From positions 583,001 through 647,000 of the forward strand of contig NZ_CP065359.1 in the NCBI RefSeq assembly GCF_019904295.1: 64,000 bases of DNA, read 5' to 3'. Of the stretch, positions 18,868 through 26,371 are shown piece by piece. A program made the translations under genes and the position numbers. Source of the DNA: Ruegeria sp. SCSIO 43209 (GTDB lineage Bacteria; Pseudomonadota; Alphaproteobacteria; Rhodobacterales; Rhodobacteraceae). The notes below the pieces were generated by a model that saw only the letters and a list, made by a program, of their open reading frames with translations, did not search any database and was not told the DNA's origin. Each line of letters opens with the position of its first letter. Within the stretch, counting starts at the first letter, position 1.

Positions 18868-19296
18868 TTATCCGCGCCCTCGCAGCTGTTCCAATGCCGG
18901 GCGCAACCCGTCGAGCGCATAGCCTGCTTTTCCGGTCGCATCGAGGATTTCATCCGTGCTTAGCCGATCGCACTGTCCCAGCGCCCAGACCACCGAACAT
19001 CGTGTGCCAGAGGCGCAATAGGCCAGAACCGGCCCGCTGCAGCTTTCGGCCAGATCGCGTTGCAGCGCCACGTTTTCCGGTGTCATCGTCTGGTGTGTCA
19101 ACTCCAGAACCTCATATTCCATCCCGGCCTCGCGAACGGCTTGACCGATGGCGTCTGACTGCTGATCCGGCGGAACTTCGGTATTGGGACGGTTGCAGAT
19201 CACCTTGACGAAACCGGCCTCGGCAATGGCTGGCACGTCCTCCACCGAGATCTGAGGTGAGACGGCGTAGCGGGGGGTTATCGGTCGAATCTCCAT
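18868..19296 (-). CDS. DUF442 / TIGR01244-type sulfur transferase-phosphatase domain protein
   Basis: A 142-residue protein with the C-x4-R loop CASGTR, seen in the DUF442 domain that is often fused to an MBL domain in Blh (beta-lactamase-like hydrolase) proteins. Here it is a separate gene at the end of the YeeE-YedE-MBL operon, 9 bases after the upstream partner. In the family it moves or releases sulfane sulfur. It is convergent with the FliM-like gene with a 5-base gap. Confidence 0.85.
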   Translation of the reverse strand: MEIRPITPRYAVSPQISVEDVPAIAEAGFVKVICNRPNTEVPPDQQSDAIGQAVREAGMEYEVLELTHQTMTPENVALQRDLAESCSGPVLAYCASGTRCSVVWALGQCDRLSTDEILDATGKAGYALDGLRPALEQLRGRG

Positions 19297-19305
19297 GGCA
19301 ATTGC

Positions 19306-19737
19306 TTAGGCTGCGTCGGCGATCCTGTCCAGTTGCGCACCCAGCTTTGGTGCCGCAAACATGCCCGCGATCATCGCAATCAGGAACACAATCCCGCCAA
19401 CGCCTCCATATCCAAGCGAGGCCATCGCCGGGCCCGGGCACAAACCCGCCAATCCCCAACCGACGCCGAACAGGACCGACCCGACGATCAGACGGCGATC
19501 CAGTTCAACACGGGGCGGGGCGGGGAACTGTCCGCCCACTACAGGGATCCTGTTCCGTGTCAATCGCCACGCCACCAGCATCGGCAGGATCGCCCCGCCC
19601 ATGACAAAGGCGAGCGTCGGGTCCCAATTGCCGAACACATCCAGCCACCCCCGCACCTTGGTGGTGTCGGTCATGCCTGAGATCAAAAGCCCGATGCCGA
19701 ACAGCGATCCGGCGAGAAAAGCAAACACTGAGCGCAT
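19306..19737 (-). CDS. YeeE/YedE-family transporter half, second subunit
   Basis: A 143-residue membrane protein with four or five helices and the conserved Cys loop GLAGLCPGPA. YeeE/YedE proteins import thiosulfate or move sulfur compounds; here the transporter is split into two ~143-residue halves. The ATG at 19737 overlaps the stop of the other half by one base (TAATG). The frame is open further upstream, but that stretch lies inside the neighbour's coding sequence. Confidence 0.88.
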   Translation of the reverse strand: MRSVFAFLAGSLFGIGLLISGMTDTTKVRGWLDVFGNWDPTLAFVMGGAILPMLVAWRLTRNRIPVVGGQFPAPPRVELDRRLIVGSVLFGVGWGLAGLCPGPAMASLGYGGVGGIVFLIAMIAGMFAAPKLGAQLDRIADAA

Positions 19738-20165
19738 TAGATCACCCCCAAAGCATGGCGAAACAGCGCAACCGTCAGACCACCTGCAAGAATGTAGAAC
19801 ACCGTTGCGACGATCCCGCGCAACGAGAAGCGAGAAATCCCACAAACGCCGTGACCCGAAGTGCAGCCATTGGCGATCCGTGTTCCAGCCCCCACCAGCA
19901 GCCCAGCAAGGATCACGATCGCCAGATCCGGGGTCAAATGGGTCTCGGCCTGCGGCGCAATCAATGGGCGCAGCAATAAGGGCATCCCGACCAAGCCAGC
20001 GACGAAAGCCAGGCGTTCCGTTAATACGCTCCGGTCGCTGCGTTCCAGCAGTCCGCCCAATATGCCGCTCGCCCCCATGATCCGCCCATTACACAGCAGA
20101 TAAACGCTGGCACCCAGCCCGATCAGCAGACCACCAGCCAGACCCGAAATCCATTCGATATTCAT
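19737..20165 (-). CDS. YeeE/YedE-family transporter half, first subunit
   Basis: A 142-residue membrane protein starting MNIEWISGLAGGLLIGLGA, with the Cys-containing motif NGCTSGHGVCGISRFSLRG that lines the sulfur path in YeeE proteins. It lies 19 bases downstream of the MBL gene and is coupled to the second half. Together the two would make one transporter in the inner membrane. Confidence 0.9.
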   Translation of the reverse strand: MNIEWISGLAGGLLIGLGASVYLLCNGRIMGASGILGGLLERSDRSVLTERLAFVAGLVGMPLLLRPLIAPQAETHLTPDLAIVILAGLLVGAGTRIANGCTSGHGVCGISRFSLRGIVATVFYILAGGLTVALFRHALGVI

Positions 20166-20184
20166 TGTCTCGTCTGCCCTCGTA

Positions 20185-21048
20185 TCAAAGCTTATTGACT
20201 GGGATTTTCATGAAAACGTCGCCCTGCTCATCCGCTGGTGGCATCTGACCGGCCCGCATATTGACCTGCAGCGAGGGCAAAATAAGGCGCGGCATCGCAA
20301 GGGTTGCATCCCGCGCATCACGCATCTCGACAAATTCTTCGACGCTGCGGCCCTGACCGATATGAACGTTCAGCGCCTTCTGTTCGCCAACTGTGGTCTC
20401 CCACGCGTATTCATCGCGACCAGGCGCTTTGTAATCATGGCCTACAAAAATCCGCGTCTCGTCAGGCAGAGACAGGATTTTCTGGATCGAGGCATACAGG
20501 TCCGCCGATGACCCGCCGGGAAAATCGCATCGGGCAGTTCCGAAATCTGGCATGAACAGCGTATCGCCCACAAAGGCCGCATCGCCGATCACATAGGTCA
20601 TGCAGGCTGGCGTATGGCCTGGCGTGTGCAAAACGTCCCCGCGCATCTGGCCGATGTGAAAGCTGGACCCTTCGGCAAACAGTGCATCGAACTGGCTGCC
20701 ATCACGCTGAAACTCGGTGCCTTCGTTGAAGACCTTGCCGAACGTGTCCTGAACGACCACGATATTCTCGCCAATCCCGATCTGACCACCCAGCTTTTCC
20801 TGTAGGTAAGGGGCTGCTGACAGGTGGTCGGCATGGACATGGCTTTCCAGAATCCACTCCACCTTCAGTCCCTGTGCCGTCACATAGTCGACAATCTGGT
20901 CGGCCGAGCTGGTGTCGGTCCGCCCCGAGGCGTGATCGAAATCCAATACACTGTCGATGATGGCGCAGGCCTGCCCCTGAGGTTCCTGCACAACGTAAGA
21001 GACGGTGAAGGTCTGCGGGTCGAAAAAAGCTTTCACACTTGGCGTCAT
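20185..21048 (-). CDS. MBL-fold hydrolase, persulfide dioxygenase-like (Blh/ETHE1 type)
   Basis: A 287-residue metallo-beta-lactamase-fold protein. The metal motif is SHVHADHLSAA (HxHxDH), with later ligands in TPGHTPA, DFGTARCDFPGGSS and FVGHDYKAPGRD. The DFGTARCDFPGGS loop fits ETHE1/Blh persulfide dioxygenases, which oxidise glutathione persulfide to sulfite. It is the first gene of an operon with the YeeE halves and DUF442. The same set is under BigR/SqrR control in other bacteria. A palindromic site lies 24-47 bases upstream. Confidence 0.87.
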   Translation of the reverse strand: MTPSVKAFFDPQTFTVSYVVQEPQGQACAIIDSVLDFDHASGRTDTSSADQIVDYVTAQGLKVEWILESHVHADHLSAAPYLQEKLGGQIGIGENIVVVQDTFGKVFNEGTEFQRDGSQFDALFAEGSSFHIGQMRGDVLHTPGHTPACMTYVIGDAAFVGDTLFMPDFGTARCDFPGGSSADLYASIQKILSLPDETRIFVGHDYKAPGRDEYAWETTVGEQKALNVHIGQGRSVEEFVEMRDARDATLAMPRLILPSLQVNMRAGQMPPADEQGDVFMKIPVNKL

Positions 21049-21071
21049 GGGTTCCTCCGTTCAGCTTGCAT

Positions 21072-21095
21072 ACATATAACAATAGTGGAATATGT
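21072..21095. promoter_or_regulatory. Candidate SqrR/BigR operator upstream of the sulfur operon
   Basis: ACATAT (21072-21077) and ATATGT (21090-21095) form a perfect 6-bp inverted repeat with a 12-bp spacer, in an AT-rich patch. Within it, ATAA-N8-GAAT resembles the ATTC-N8-GAAT pattern I recall for SqrR. It is placed where a repressor would block the MBL operon promoter. Confidence 0.45.
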
Positions 21096-21290
21096 TTAAA
21101 GCCCCTAATCACGAGTTGATGTCTGTCAAAGCAATCTCCGCAATTTGAGCGTATGCTTTAGGCGACCATGGACATATTGACGGTTTTTTGCCTGACTAGG
21201 CAAGAATTCGCGATGTTTTGTTCCGGTCTCGTGCTCGTCTTAAACTCGTTACCTATATCAGGCACATTGGCACCATATGGGAGGAAGGAA

Positions 21291-21506
21291 ATGACTGCTC
21301 AGGATCTTTTTACCGAAGCGGAACGGCTTGAACAAAAGCTGAATGGTGCGTGTCTTGAGACCCGGCTAGAGCTTCAGCCACATGTCAGCATGGTTCTGGA
21401 TAAAATGCGCGCGCAGGGGGTTCATATCCCATCGCGCTTGCGTCGGCTGGATGCTGCGCTATGCGAAGACGTGCTTGAAGCGCGGTTCGACAATATGCCG
21501 ATCTGA
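21291..21506 (+). CDS. Hypothetical 71-residue protein
   Basis: A short soluble protein (MTAQDLFTEAERLEQKLNGA start), helical and Glu/Leu-rich, with two Cys. The ATG at 21291 has a very good GGGAGGAAGG ribosome site. I do not recognise the family. It is convergent with the next gene. Confidence 0.65.
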   Translation: MTAQDLFTEAERLEQKLNGACLETRLELQPHVSMVLDKMRAQGVHIPSRLRRLDAALCEDVLEARFDNMPI

Positions 21507-21515
21507 TCGATCTGG

Positions 21516-21734
21516 TTATCCCAGCGAAATGCCCAGGATAACCATCATCAGCCCAAGTACCGACAGGAAAAGCGACGCCAGATTCCAAGGCAGAACACCC
21601 TGAACTGCAGCGCGCAACTCGTCATCCGTCAGGTTGGCTTTGCGCGCTTTCATCACTTGCAGGATGCACCAGACCAGACCGACCAGCCCGGCCACAGACA
21701 GGGCGGCCCCGCCCCAGACGATAATGTCGAACAT
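21516..21734 (-). CDS. Hypothetical 72-residue membrane protein
   Basis: Two hydrophobic helices (residues ~3-25 and ~50-70) joined by a charged loop (KARKANLTDDELRAAVQ). Such small two-helix proteins are common beside core genes in this group. It is divergent from gapR. The function is unknown. Confidence 0.65.
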   Translation of the reverse strand: MFDIIVWGGAALSVAGLVGLVWCILQVMKARKANLTDDELRAAVQGVLPWNLASLFLSVLGLMMVILGISLG

Positions 21735-21881
21735 GGTTGTTTACGCTCACCCTTTGAATCCGTGACCGCGCTTATCGGATCGGCGCAGGTCAGACAAGCC
21801 CGCCGTGCAGAATGCACGCTTGCGGTCGGGTCGGTGCCGATGTATCCGGCACCTTATTTTCAGCCCTTGGGAGAGACGCAG

Positions 21882-22148
21882 ATGGAAGACATCACCGAAG
21901 ATCAGGCCGCAGCCAACTACCGAGTGACCGCAGGCGAGCTGCGCCAGTTCGTCGAACGGTTCGAGCGTCTTGAGGCCGAAAAGAAAGATATCGCCGACCA
22001 GCAGAAAGAGGTCATGGCCGAGGCCAAGGCCCGCGGCTACGACACCAAGGTCATGCGCAAGGTCGTCGCCCTGCGCAAGCGCGACAAGGACGACATCGCC
22101 GAGGAAGAGGCGGTGCTGGAAATGTACAAGGAAGCGCTGGGCATGTAG
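21882..22148 (+). CDS. gapR: GapR-family (DUF2312) DNA-binding protein
   Basis: An 88-residue coiled-coil protein: ELRQFVERFERLEAEKK, IADQQKEVMAEAKARGYD, VVALRKRDKDDIAEEEAV. In Caulobacter GapR clamps overtwisted AT-rich DNA ahead of forks and RNA polymerase. Length and sequence are standard for Rhodobacteraceae. I chose the ATG at 21882 because of the GGGAGAG site and the family start; the open frame upstream is not homologous. Confidence 0.93.
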   Translation: MEDITEDQAAANYRVTAGELRQFVERFERLEAEKKDIADQQKEVMAEAKARGYDTKVMRKVVALRKRDKDDIAEEEAVLEMYKEALGM

Positions 22149-22158
22149 CGCCAGCCGG

Positions 22159-23034
22159 TTACGGGTTCAGAAAACGTATATCTGGCATGGCCTGCAGCCG
22201 TGCCAGATCCTGCTCATAAAGCTCGGTAAAGGCGGTAACGATATCTTCGTTCCAGCCAGGCAGCTCCACCTCTTCTTCGATTTCATCCGTCAGCGCATGC
22301 TGCTGAAACACCTGCGCCAGCCTGCCCCTGAGCACGGGATCATTGGGGGCCGCTTGATGCTCTAACAAGCTCTGAATCTCCTGTTTGCCCATGTCTGAGA
22401 CAAGTGAGGACAGCAGCGCGTATTCCTGTTCCAGCGGCGTGTCCTCGGGTAGCCCCACTAGCGCGCGCGCGATGTCGCCGCAGATCAGCGGCGAATCCTC
22501 GTTGCTCCACAAAGTGATTTTGACATCTGGCGCTAGGTCGCGAATGTCTTCGATCATGGCGAGCCAACTCAGGCAACTCAGATCGGTGGTGGCAATGATA
22601 TGCTCGCGCTCAGGCGCCGACAGCAGCATCAGCACCTTGGGAATAAAGCTGCCGGGATTACGTAGCCCCACGAATAGCTCAACCGTCGAATCGCTGAACA
22701 GATTATCCAGATAGGCCAACCTTTGACCGGCATTCGCGTAAAATTGCCCATCCATGATGATGGAAGGCCGTTCCCCCAGGTAAAGCGCGCTCGACAAGAT
22801 CGCCCGGTCAACCTGCTGCCCATTGGGGAACAGTTTATGAAATCGCGCCAGTGTATCCTGATGTGATGGCCGGTCGGCAGAGGGTTTCAGCGCAGGTCGA
22901 AAGATCTTTCTGAACGGACGAAGCCCCCAAAAGGCAGTATGATTTCCCGCAACCAGATCCGCATTCGCCTGCAGCAGATTGAGCAGGTGATCATGGTCGG
23001 TAAAGTGCGCTCCGGCTTGGATGACCATCTGCAT
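22159..23034 (-). CDS. Hypothetical protein, Rhodobacteraceae type
   Basis: A 291-residue soluble protein without signal peptide or clear motif. It contains AGAHFTDHDHLLNLL at the N-terminus, a Ser/Leu-rich centre and an acidic C-terminus (ALTDEIEEEVELPGW). The opening (A-x-H-F/x-T-D near residue 7) recalls sulfotransferase-like or nucleotide-dependent proteins, but I cannot assign it. The start is taken at the ATG at 23034 behind AAGGA; an ATG two codons later is also possible. Confidence 0.65.
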   Translation of the reverse strand: MQMVIQAGAHFTDHDHLLNLLQANADLVAGNHTAFWGLRPFRKIFRPALKPSADRPSHQDTLARFHKLFPNGQQVDRAILSSALYLGERPSIIMDGQFYANAGQRLAYLDNLFSDSTVELFVGLRNPGSFIPKVLMLLSAPEREHIIATTDLSCLSWLAMIEDIRDLAPDVKITLWSNEDSPLICGDIARALVGLPEDTPLEQEYALLSSLVSDMGKQEIQSLLEHQAAPNDPVLRGRLAQVFQQHALTDEIEEEVELPGWNEDIVTAFTELYEQDLARLQAMPDIRFLNP

Positions 23035-23213
23035 ATCGGAATTGTCCTTACCTCGGTCGGGATCGCCGCTTGGGTTACAACCTGTCCCCGGTGCAGTCAA
23101 ATTCGGATGAGGCCTGTTATTACTGTTATCCTAAGGCAAACCAGCACAAAGTTAAGATGACCCGAAATTTCGGGCTTGCAGTCCCTGTTCCGAGATATTA
23201 ATCGACACCCAGT

Positions 23214-23289
23214 GCCCCTATAGCTCAGCTGGTAGAGCAACTGATTTGTAATCAGTAGGTCCGCGGTTCGAGTCCGTGTGGGGGCACCA
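23214..23289 (+). tRNA. tRNA-Thr (anticodon TGT)
   Basis: A 76-nt tRNA with acceptor stem GCCCCTA / TGGGGGC, D-arm AGCTCAGCTGGTAGAGC, anticodon stem ACTGA/TCAGT with loop TTTGTAA (anticodon TGT, reading ACA), T-arm CGGTTCGAGTCCG and an encoded CCA. Its last 16 bases form the left attachment repeat of the genomic island, so integration leaves the tRNA intact. Confidence 0.97.
23274..23289 (+). repeat. attL: 16-bp direct repeat in the tRNA-Thr 3' end
   Basis: CCGTGTGGGGGCACCA, part of the tRNA T-arm, acceptor stem and CCA end. It is identical to 49447-49462 next to the integrase gene. Confidence 0.9.
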
Positions 23290-23595
23290 CTCAATCACTT
23301 AAAATTTTGATAAATAAAGATTTCCAGAAACGACTGCTCTGTATCCCCTGATTTATCCCCCGAATTTTCATTGATAACCGCTGATTTTGAACAGGTTGTG
23401 ATTCCGCGCCTCTTGCCCATTCCTGCCTTTAAGAAATGGTTGGCATAATTTCACGTTTTTTCAGGTTCTGCAGTTGTTGATTGGAGGGGCCTCCATAGTA
23501 TGGATAGCCTTTACGGATCCCGCGAAACGTCGACGCGCGTAGAAAATCACAACCGGGCTGCTATTGAATAACTGTCGCAGGGGTATCACAGTCAT
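23290..23595. other. Intergenic region inside attL
   Basis: 306 bases with no convincing gene. It is AT-rich, with TTATCCCC-like strings near 23350. No clear promoter or repeat was seen. Confidence 0.3.
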
Positions 23596-23865
23596 ATGAT
23601 GAAGCTTTTGTTGCACCGATATCGTCAGGTTCGTCTCAGCATCGAAAACTCACGGATTTGGGAATTTGCCACAAAAACCACCTTAAGACTTGTAATCAGT
23701 TCATTGATTGTCTTCACGGCTGCAATGCTCACGATGCTTGTCTCAGTCTTTCTCTTCACATGGAGCAAGGTTCTCGGTTTATTGGCCTGCGCAGCATTTG
23801 TAGCGCTATTGTTAGTCGTCAACATTTTGGCAGATGAAGGTCGTCGGCGGGGAAAGGTGCGCTAG
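23596..23865 (+). CDS. Hypothetical small membrane protein
   Basis: An 89-residue protein with two hydrophobic helices (about residues 30-53 and 58-77) and basic ends. The ribosome site is weak (two ATGs in a row at 23596 and 23599), which lowers confidence. First gene inside the left end of the island; no family recognised. Confidence 0.45.
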   Translation: MMKLLLHRYRQVRLSIENSRIWEFATKTTLRLVISSLIVFTAAMLTMLVSVFLFTWSKVLGLLACAAFVALLLVVNILADEGRRRGKVR

Positions 23866-23948
23866 GGGCTCCGCGCGGACATTGGCAACAAAGAAACCGC
23901 CCGGTTCAATGGGCGGCTTCCTGCGGTGGAGGTGGGTGGCGGCACAGC

Positions 23949-24389
23949 CTAGATATTCACGAAGCCTAGCAGCCTATCCGAGTCGGCCCGTATGAGCCGG
24001 TGGTGATTGTCATCGATGACCCCATCGGAGCGGGCTGATATGCGGCCCTTGATGGCAAGGTCTTTGAAATCCTGCGATGGTATTTCCATTATCTTGTCTT
24101 CAAGCGCCATGAACTCGACGCACAAAGGGTCTACGCATTTCTTGTAGTGGTCTTCTATCAGCCCGTAGCGGTCTGGATGGTTTTCAGCCATCAAGCGCTT
24201 TTCAACAGCATGGTTTTCATCAATGGCGTTACCGTAACGGTTTCCGATGTCAGCCCACGCGGGGTACAGGCGCTGAATTGGGGTGGCAGAATTGCTGTCC
24301 AGCAGGTTGCTGGCAACAGCGCCAGTTGCGATTGTTCCAGCTAACATGGGCAGGCTCGATTTCAGCATAGTTCTACGATGGATAGTCAT
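23949..24389 (-). CDS. Tat-signal hypothetical protein A
   Basis: A 146-residue protein with a twin-arginine signal (HRRTMLKSSLPMLAGTIATG). The mature part is charged and helical, with two Cys close together (KKCVDPLCVEF). The ATG at 24389 follows GAGAGG by 5 bases. It lies 9 bases after a second Tat-signal gene and ends a four-gene minus-strand operon. The function is unknown. Confidence 0.65.
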   Translation of the reverse strand: MTIHRRTMLKSSLPMLAGTIATGAVASNLLDSNSATPIQRLYPAWADIGNRYGNAIDENHAVEKRLMAENHPDRYGLIEDHYKKCVDPLCVEFMALEDKIMEIPSQDFKDLAIKGRISARSDGVIDDNHHRLIRADSDRLLGFVNI

Positions 24390-24398
24390 GTGCACCTC

Positions 24399-24761
24399 TC
24401 AAGTCAGGGATTTCAGGGTGGCAAGAACGTTGCGCAGGATTTGGCCGTCCAGATCCCCAGCAACGCCGCCAACCAGTTCAAAGTTGGCTTCATCGCTCAT
24501 GGCAAATTCCAACTGTGCCACTGCACCCTCGGGTGTCGTCGCGGGCGTCTGACAAAGCTTGTCCTCAATTTCCTTGGCGCGAACCCAGTCCGGGTTATCG
24601 GACTCAAGATCCGGGGCATCAGGTGCAAACAAGTGTGCAAGAATGGCCTTGTGTTCAGCGGCCCACGCGGAGTGGGGGTCTTTGGTCTCTACCTGCACTG
24701 CGCCCCCGATAGCGAGTGCAGCAAGGGGCGCAGATTGGACTACTGTGCGGCGGTTAATCAT
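24399..24761 (-). CDS. Tat-signal hypothetical protein B
   Basis: A 120-residue protein with a twin-arginine signal (NRRTVVQSAPLAALAIGG) and a ribosome site AAAGGAGA. The mature part (HSAWAAEHKAILAHL, DWVRAKEIEDKLCQTPA) is similar in style to the neighbouring Tat protein: short, helical, acidic, beginning with a W-x-x-I/H pattern. The two may be diverged paralogues or partners. Confidence 0.68.
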   Translation of the reverse strand: MINRRTVVQSAPLAALAIGGAVQVETKDPHSAWAAEHKAILAHLFAPDAPDLESDNPDWVRAKEIEDKLCQTPATTPEGAVAQLEFAMSDEANFELVGGVAGDLDGQILRNVLATLKSLT

Positions 24762-24784
24762 GTTGGTATCTCCTTTCGTGTGGA

Positions 24785-24955
24785 TCAGTCGTTAATGGCG
24801 TCCAGAGCAGTATTGAGTTTGGCGGCGCGCTGATGGGCCATCTCAATGAGCAATATTGTCTCGTCGTTCGGATCGGGTGCGTTGCGCATGGCCATTGCTG
24901 CGTTAAGCAAGCACTTGATGGTCAGCGCTTCGGATTGCATTTCATCGCGGGTCAT
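24785..24955 (-). CDS. Hypothetical 56-residue protein
   Basis: Starts MTRDEMQSEALTIKCLLNAA and ends LNTALDAIND; helical, soluble. GAGAGGG lies just before the ATG. It sits 10 bases after the previous gene and 23 bases before the next in the same direction, so it belongs to the operon. No family recognised. Confidence 0.6.
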   Translation of the reverse strand: MTRDEMQSEALTIKCLLNAAMAMRNAPDPNDETILLIEMAHQRAAKLNTALDAIND

Positions 24956-24965
24956 GTGGTCCCTC

Positions 24966-25532
24966 TCATTGCGTGAAGTGGTGAATGTGGCCGTCAGCAG
25001 CGATCCGGGAGACGGTTGCGAGGTTTACAGAACGCGGGGCCTGTGCCTCAGTATCCCAGACAGCCAACAGGTGCGGGTGGCGATGTGCGCGCGTCTCAAT
25101 GGCCTTGCGGGCCGCTTTCGACGCTGCATCGCCCTTGATGTGCCGGCGCAGGGTGGCGGGCTGTACGCGCATGGTGCGCTGTGTGCCGTCCTGCTTAGTG
25201 AAGGTGACGGAAACGAACCGGCCTTTTGCGCTGGCAATCAGGTCGCGCTTTTCTGCGTAGTCGTCTGCCTTGGCTTCATGGTCCTGCGCGGTACGCAGAG
25301 CCAGAACCAATTCGTCATGTTGGCGGTAGTCCGCCTCTGTCCATGTGTCCTTGTTTTCCAGCATGCTAATCGCTTCGCGGATGTGGTCCGCCTCGGTCAT
25401 GCTGGCACGGCGCACAGCTTCCTTTGCCTCACCCCATGCCTGCCACAGTGATTGCCGCCAGAACACGCGATGAAACGGGCGGTTGCCCATGATGGCCCAA
25501 GCGCGGTTCATGATGTTCTGACGGTCGTACAT
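24966..25532 (-). CDS. Hypothetical island protein, 188 residues
   Basis: A basic soluble protein (MYDRQNIMNRAWAIMGNRPF start), with a central heptad-like stretch and a C-terminal beta-rich part (RFVSVTFTKQDGTQRTMRV, then WDTEAQAPRSVNLATVSRI). The start of type 'NRAW' is seen in phage and plasmid proteins of unknown role. The ATG at 25532 follows AAGGAA. First gene of the operon that ends with the two Tat proteins; transcribed divergently from the small XRE regulator. Confidence 0.62.
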   Translation of the reverse strand: MYDRQNIMNRAWAIMGNRPFHRVFWRQSLWQAWGEAKEAVRRASMTEADHIREAISMLENKDTWTEADYRQHDELVLALRTAQDHEAKADDYAEKRDLIASAKGRFVSVTFTKQDGTQRTMRVQPATLRRHIKGDAASKAARKAIETRAHRHPHLLAVWDTEAQAPRSVNLATVSRIAADGHIHHFTQ

Positions 25533-25557
25533 GGTGAATTTCCTTACCTTGCCGTTT

Positions 25558-25638
25558 TGTTTACTGTGTATTAAGTATAGATACAGTGTAAACACAAAGT
25601 CAATATGCTGTATAAAGTAGTTTATATGGAGTATACAG
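25558..25638. promoter_or_regulatory. Divergent operator region with two inverted repeats
   Basis: Palindrome 1: TGTTTAC (25558-25564) and GTAAACA (25588-25594), with partly matching inner arms. Palindrome 2: CTGTATA (25608-25614) and TATACAG (25632-25638), ending one base before the regulator ATG. Placed between the XRE gene and the operon on the other strand, they are natural binding sites for that regulator. Confidence 0.5.
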
Positions 25639-25639
25639 A

Positions 25640-25885
25640 ATGAGGCCAGAGCAAGTCAGAATGGCACGTAGCGCACTAAGAATTTCGGTTCGGGAGTTAG
25701 CCGAAAAAGCTGGCGTGTCGTTCATGACCATCAACAGATTCGAAACGGAAAAGGGGGGAATGCAGCACAACAATGCAGAGGCGGTACGAAAGGCCTTAGA
25801 GGCCGAAGGCATCCAATTCATCGACAATGGAGACACGGCTGACGGTACTGGTGTTGTACTGGTCAAAAAAGGTGACCAGCCATGA
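25640..25885 (+). CDS. Small XRE-family HTH regulator
   Basis: An 81-residue protein that is essentially one helix-turn-helix domain: RMARSALRISVRELAEKAGV, SFMTINRFETEKGG, and a tail EAEGIQFIDNGD often found in short plasmid/phage XRE proteins. It overlaps the next gene by ATGA. Likely autorepressor of the divergent promoter. Confidence 0.85.
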   Translation: MRPEQVRMARSALRISVRELAEKAGVSFMTINRFETEKGGMQHNNAEAVRKALEAEGIQFIDNGDTADGTGVVLVKKGDQP

Positions 25886-26193
25886 AAGCAACTGCCTTAC
25901 CTACCATTGCGGCACTGCTGCATACTACCGGTCATCTGAATGCCCAACCAGAACCCGATCCGTGCGATTGGGCGTTCTCGGACAAGCTCATAAGCAAACT
26001 TTGCGACTGTATGAATCTTGATAATGATATTGAACGACTGGCCTGTTATGACCAGCAAGCAGCGCTGCAAGTATTGGTTAAGCGCGCGATGTATGAGCGT
26101 GTCAGGCGTATTGCGGAAACAGAGGCTGGACGGGCAGCAATGAGTGATGTTTTGCGCGGATACGAAACGGAATCCACAGATGGCAGTGACTGA
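25882..26193 (+). CDS. Hypothetical protein coupled to XRE regulator
   Basis: A 103-residue protein with a possible weak signal sequence (MKATALPTIAALLHTTGHLNA) and four Cys in the first half (CDWAF, KLCDCMN, ACYDQQ). It overlaps the regulator before it by 4 bases and the HEAGH fragment after it by 14 bases. No family recognised. Confidence 0.58.
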   Translation: MKATALPTIAALLHTTGHLNAQPEPDPCDWAFSDKLISKLCDCMNLDNDIERLACYDQQAALQVLVKRAMYERVRRIAETEAGRAAMSDVLRGYETESTDGSD

Positions 26194-26305
26194 CGAAATA
26201 TACCGAACAACCATTCATGAAGCTGGCCACGCCGTTGCCCTCGCGCGCATCGACAATATTGATAGGGCAGGCTATCCGTGGCCCAGTGTTCATTTATCAG
26301 TTTAA
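26180..26305 (+). pseudogene. Truncated HExxH (M41/FtsH-peptidase-like) fragment
   Basis: A 41-residue frame reading MAVTDEIYRTTIHEAGHAVA, then LARIDNIDRAGYPWPS. HEAGHAVA with a preceding helix is the zinc motif of M41 peptidases (FtsH C-terminal domain) and of stand-alone M41-like phage proteins. The frame ends after the motif, so the third zinc ligand and the rest of the domain are missing. It is translation-coupled to the preceding gene and may still be expressed as a peptide. Confidence 0.5.
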
Positions 26306-26326
26306 ACAAAGTGATTTCAGAAAGTA

Positions 26327-26371
26327 CCCCATTGGGGTTGCAAGGGTGCCCCATTGGGCTATATAACAAAA
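26327..26371 (+). promoter_or_regulatory. Promoter and operator of the HigBA-like module
   Basis: CCCCATTGGGG (26327-26337; arms CCCCA/TGGGG) is repeated as CCCCATTGGG at 26349-26358, 22 bp on, two helical turns. A promoter TTGCAA (26338-26343), 16-bp spacer, TATATA (26360-26365) overlaps both. The predicted transcript start falls at or next to the ATG at 26372. This fits autorepression by the antitoxin and a leaderless mRNA. Confidence 0.55.
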
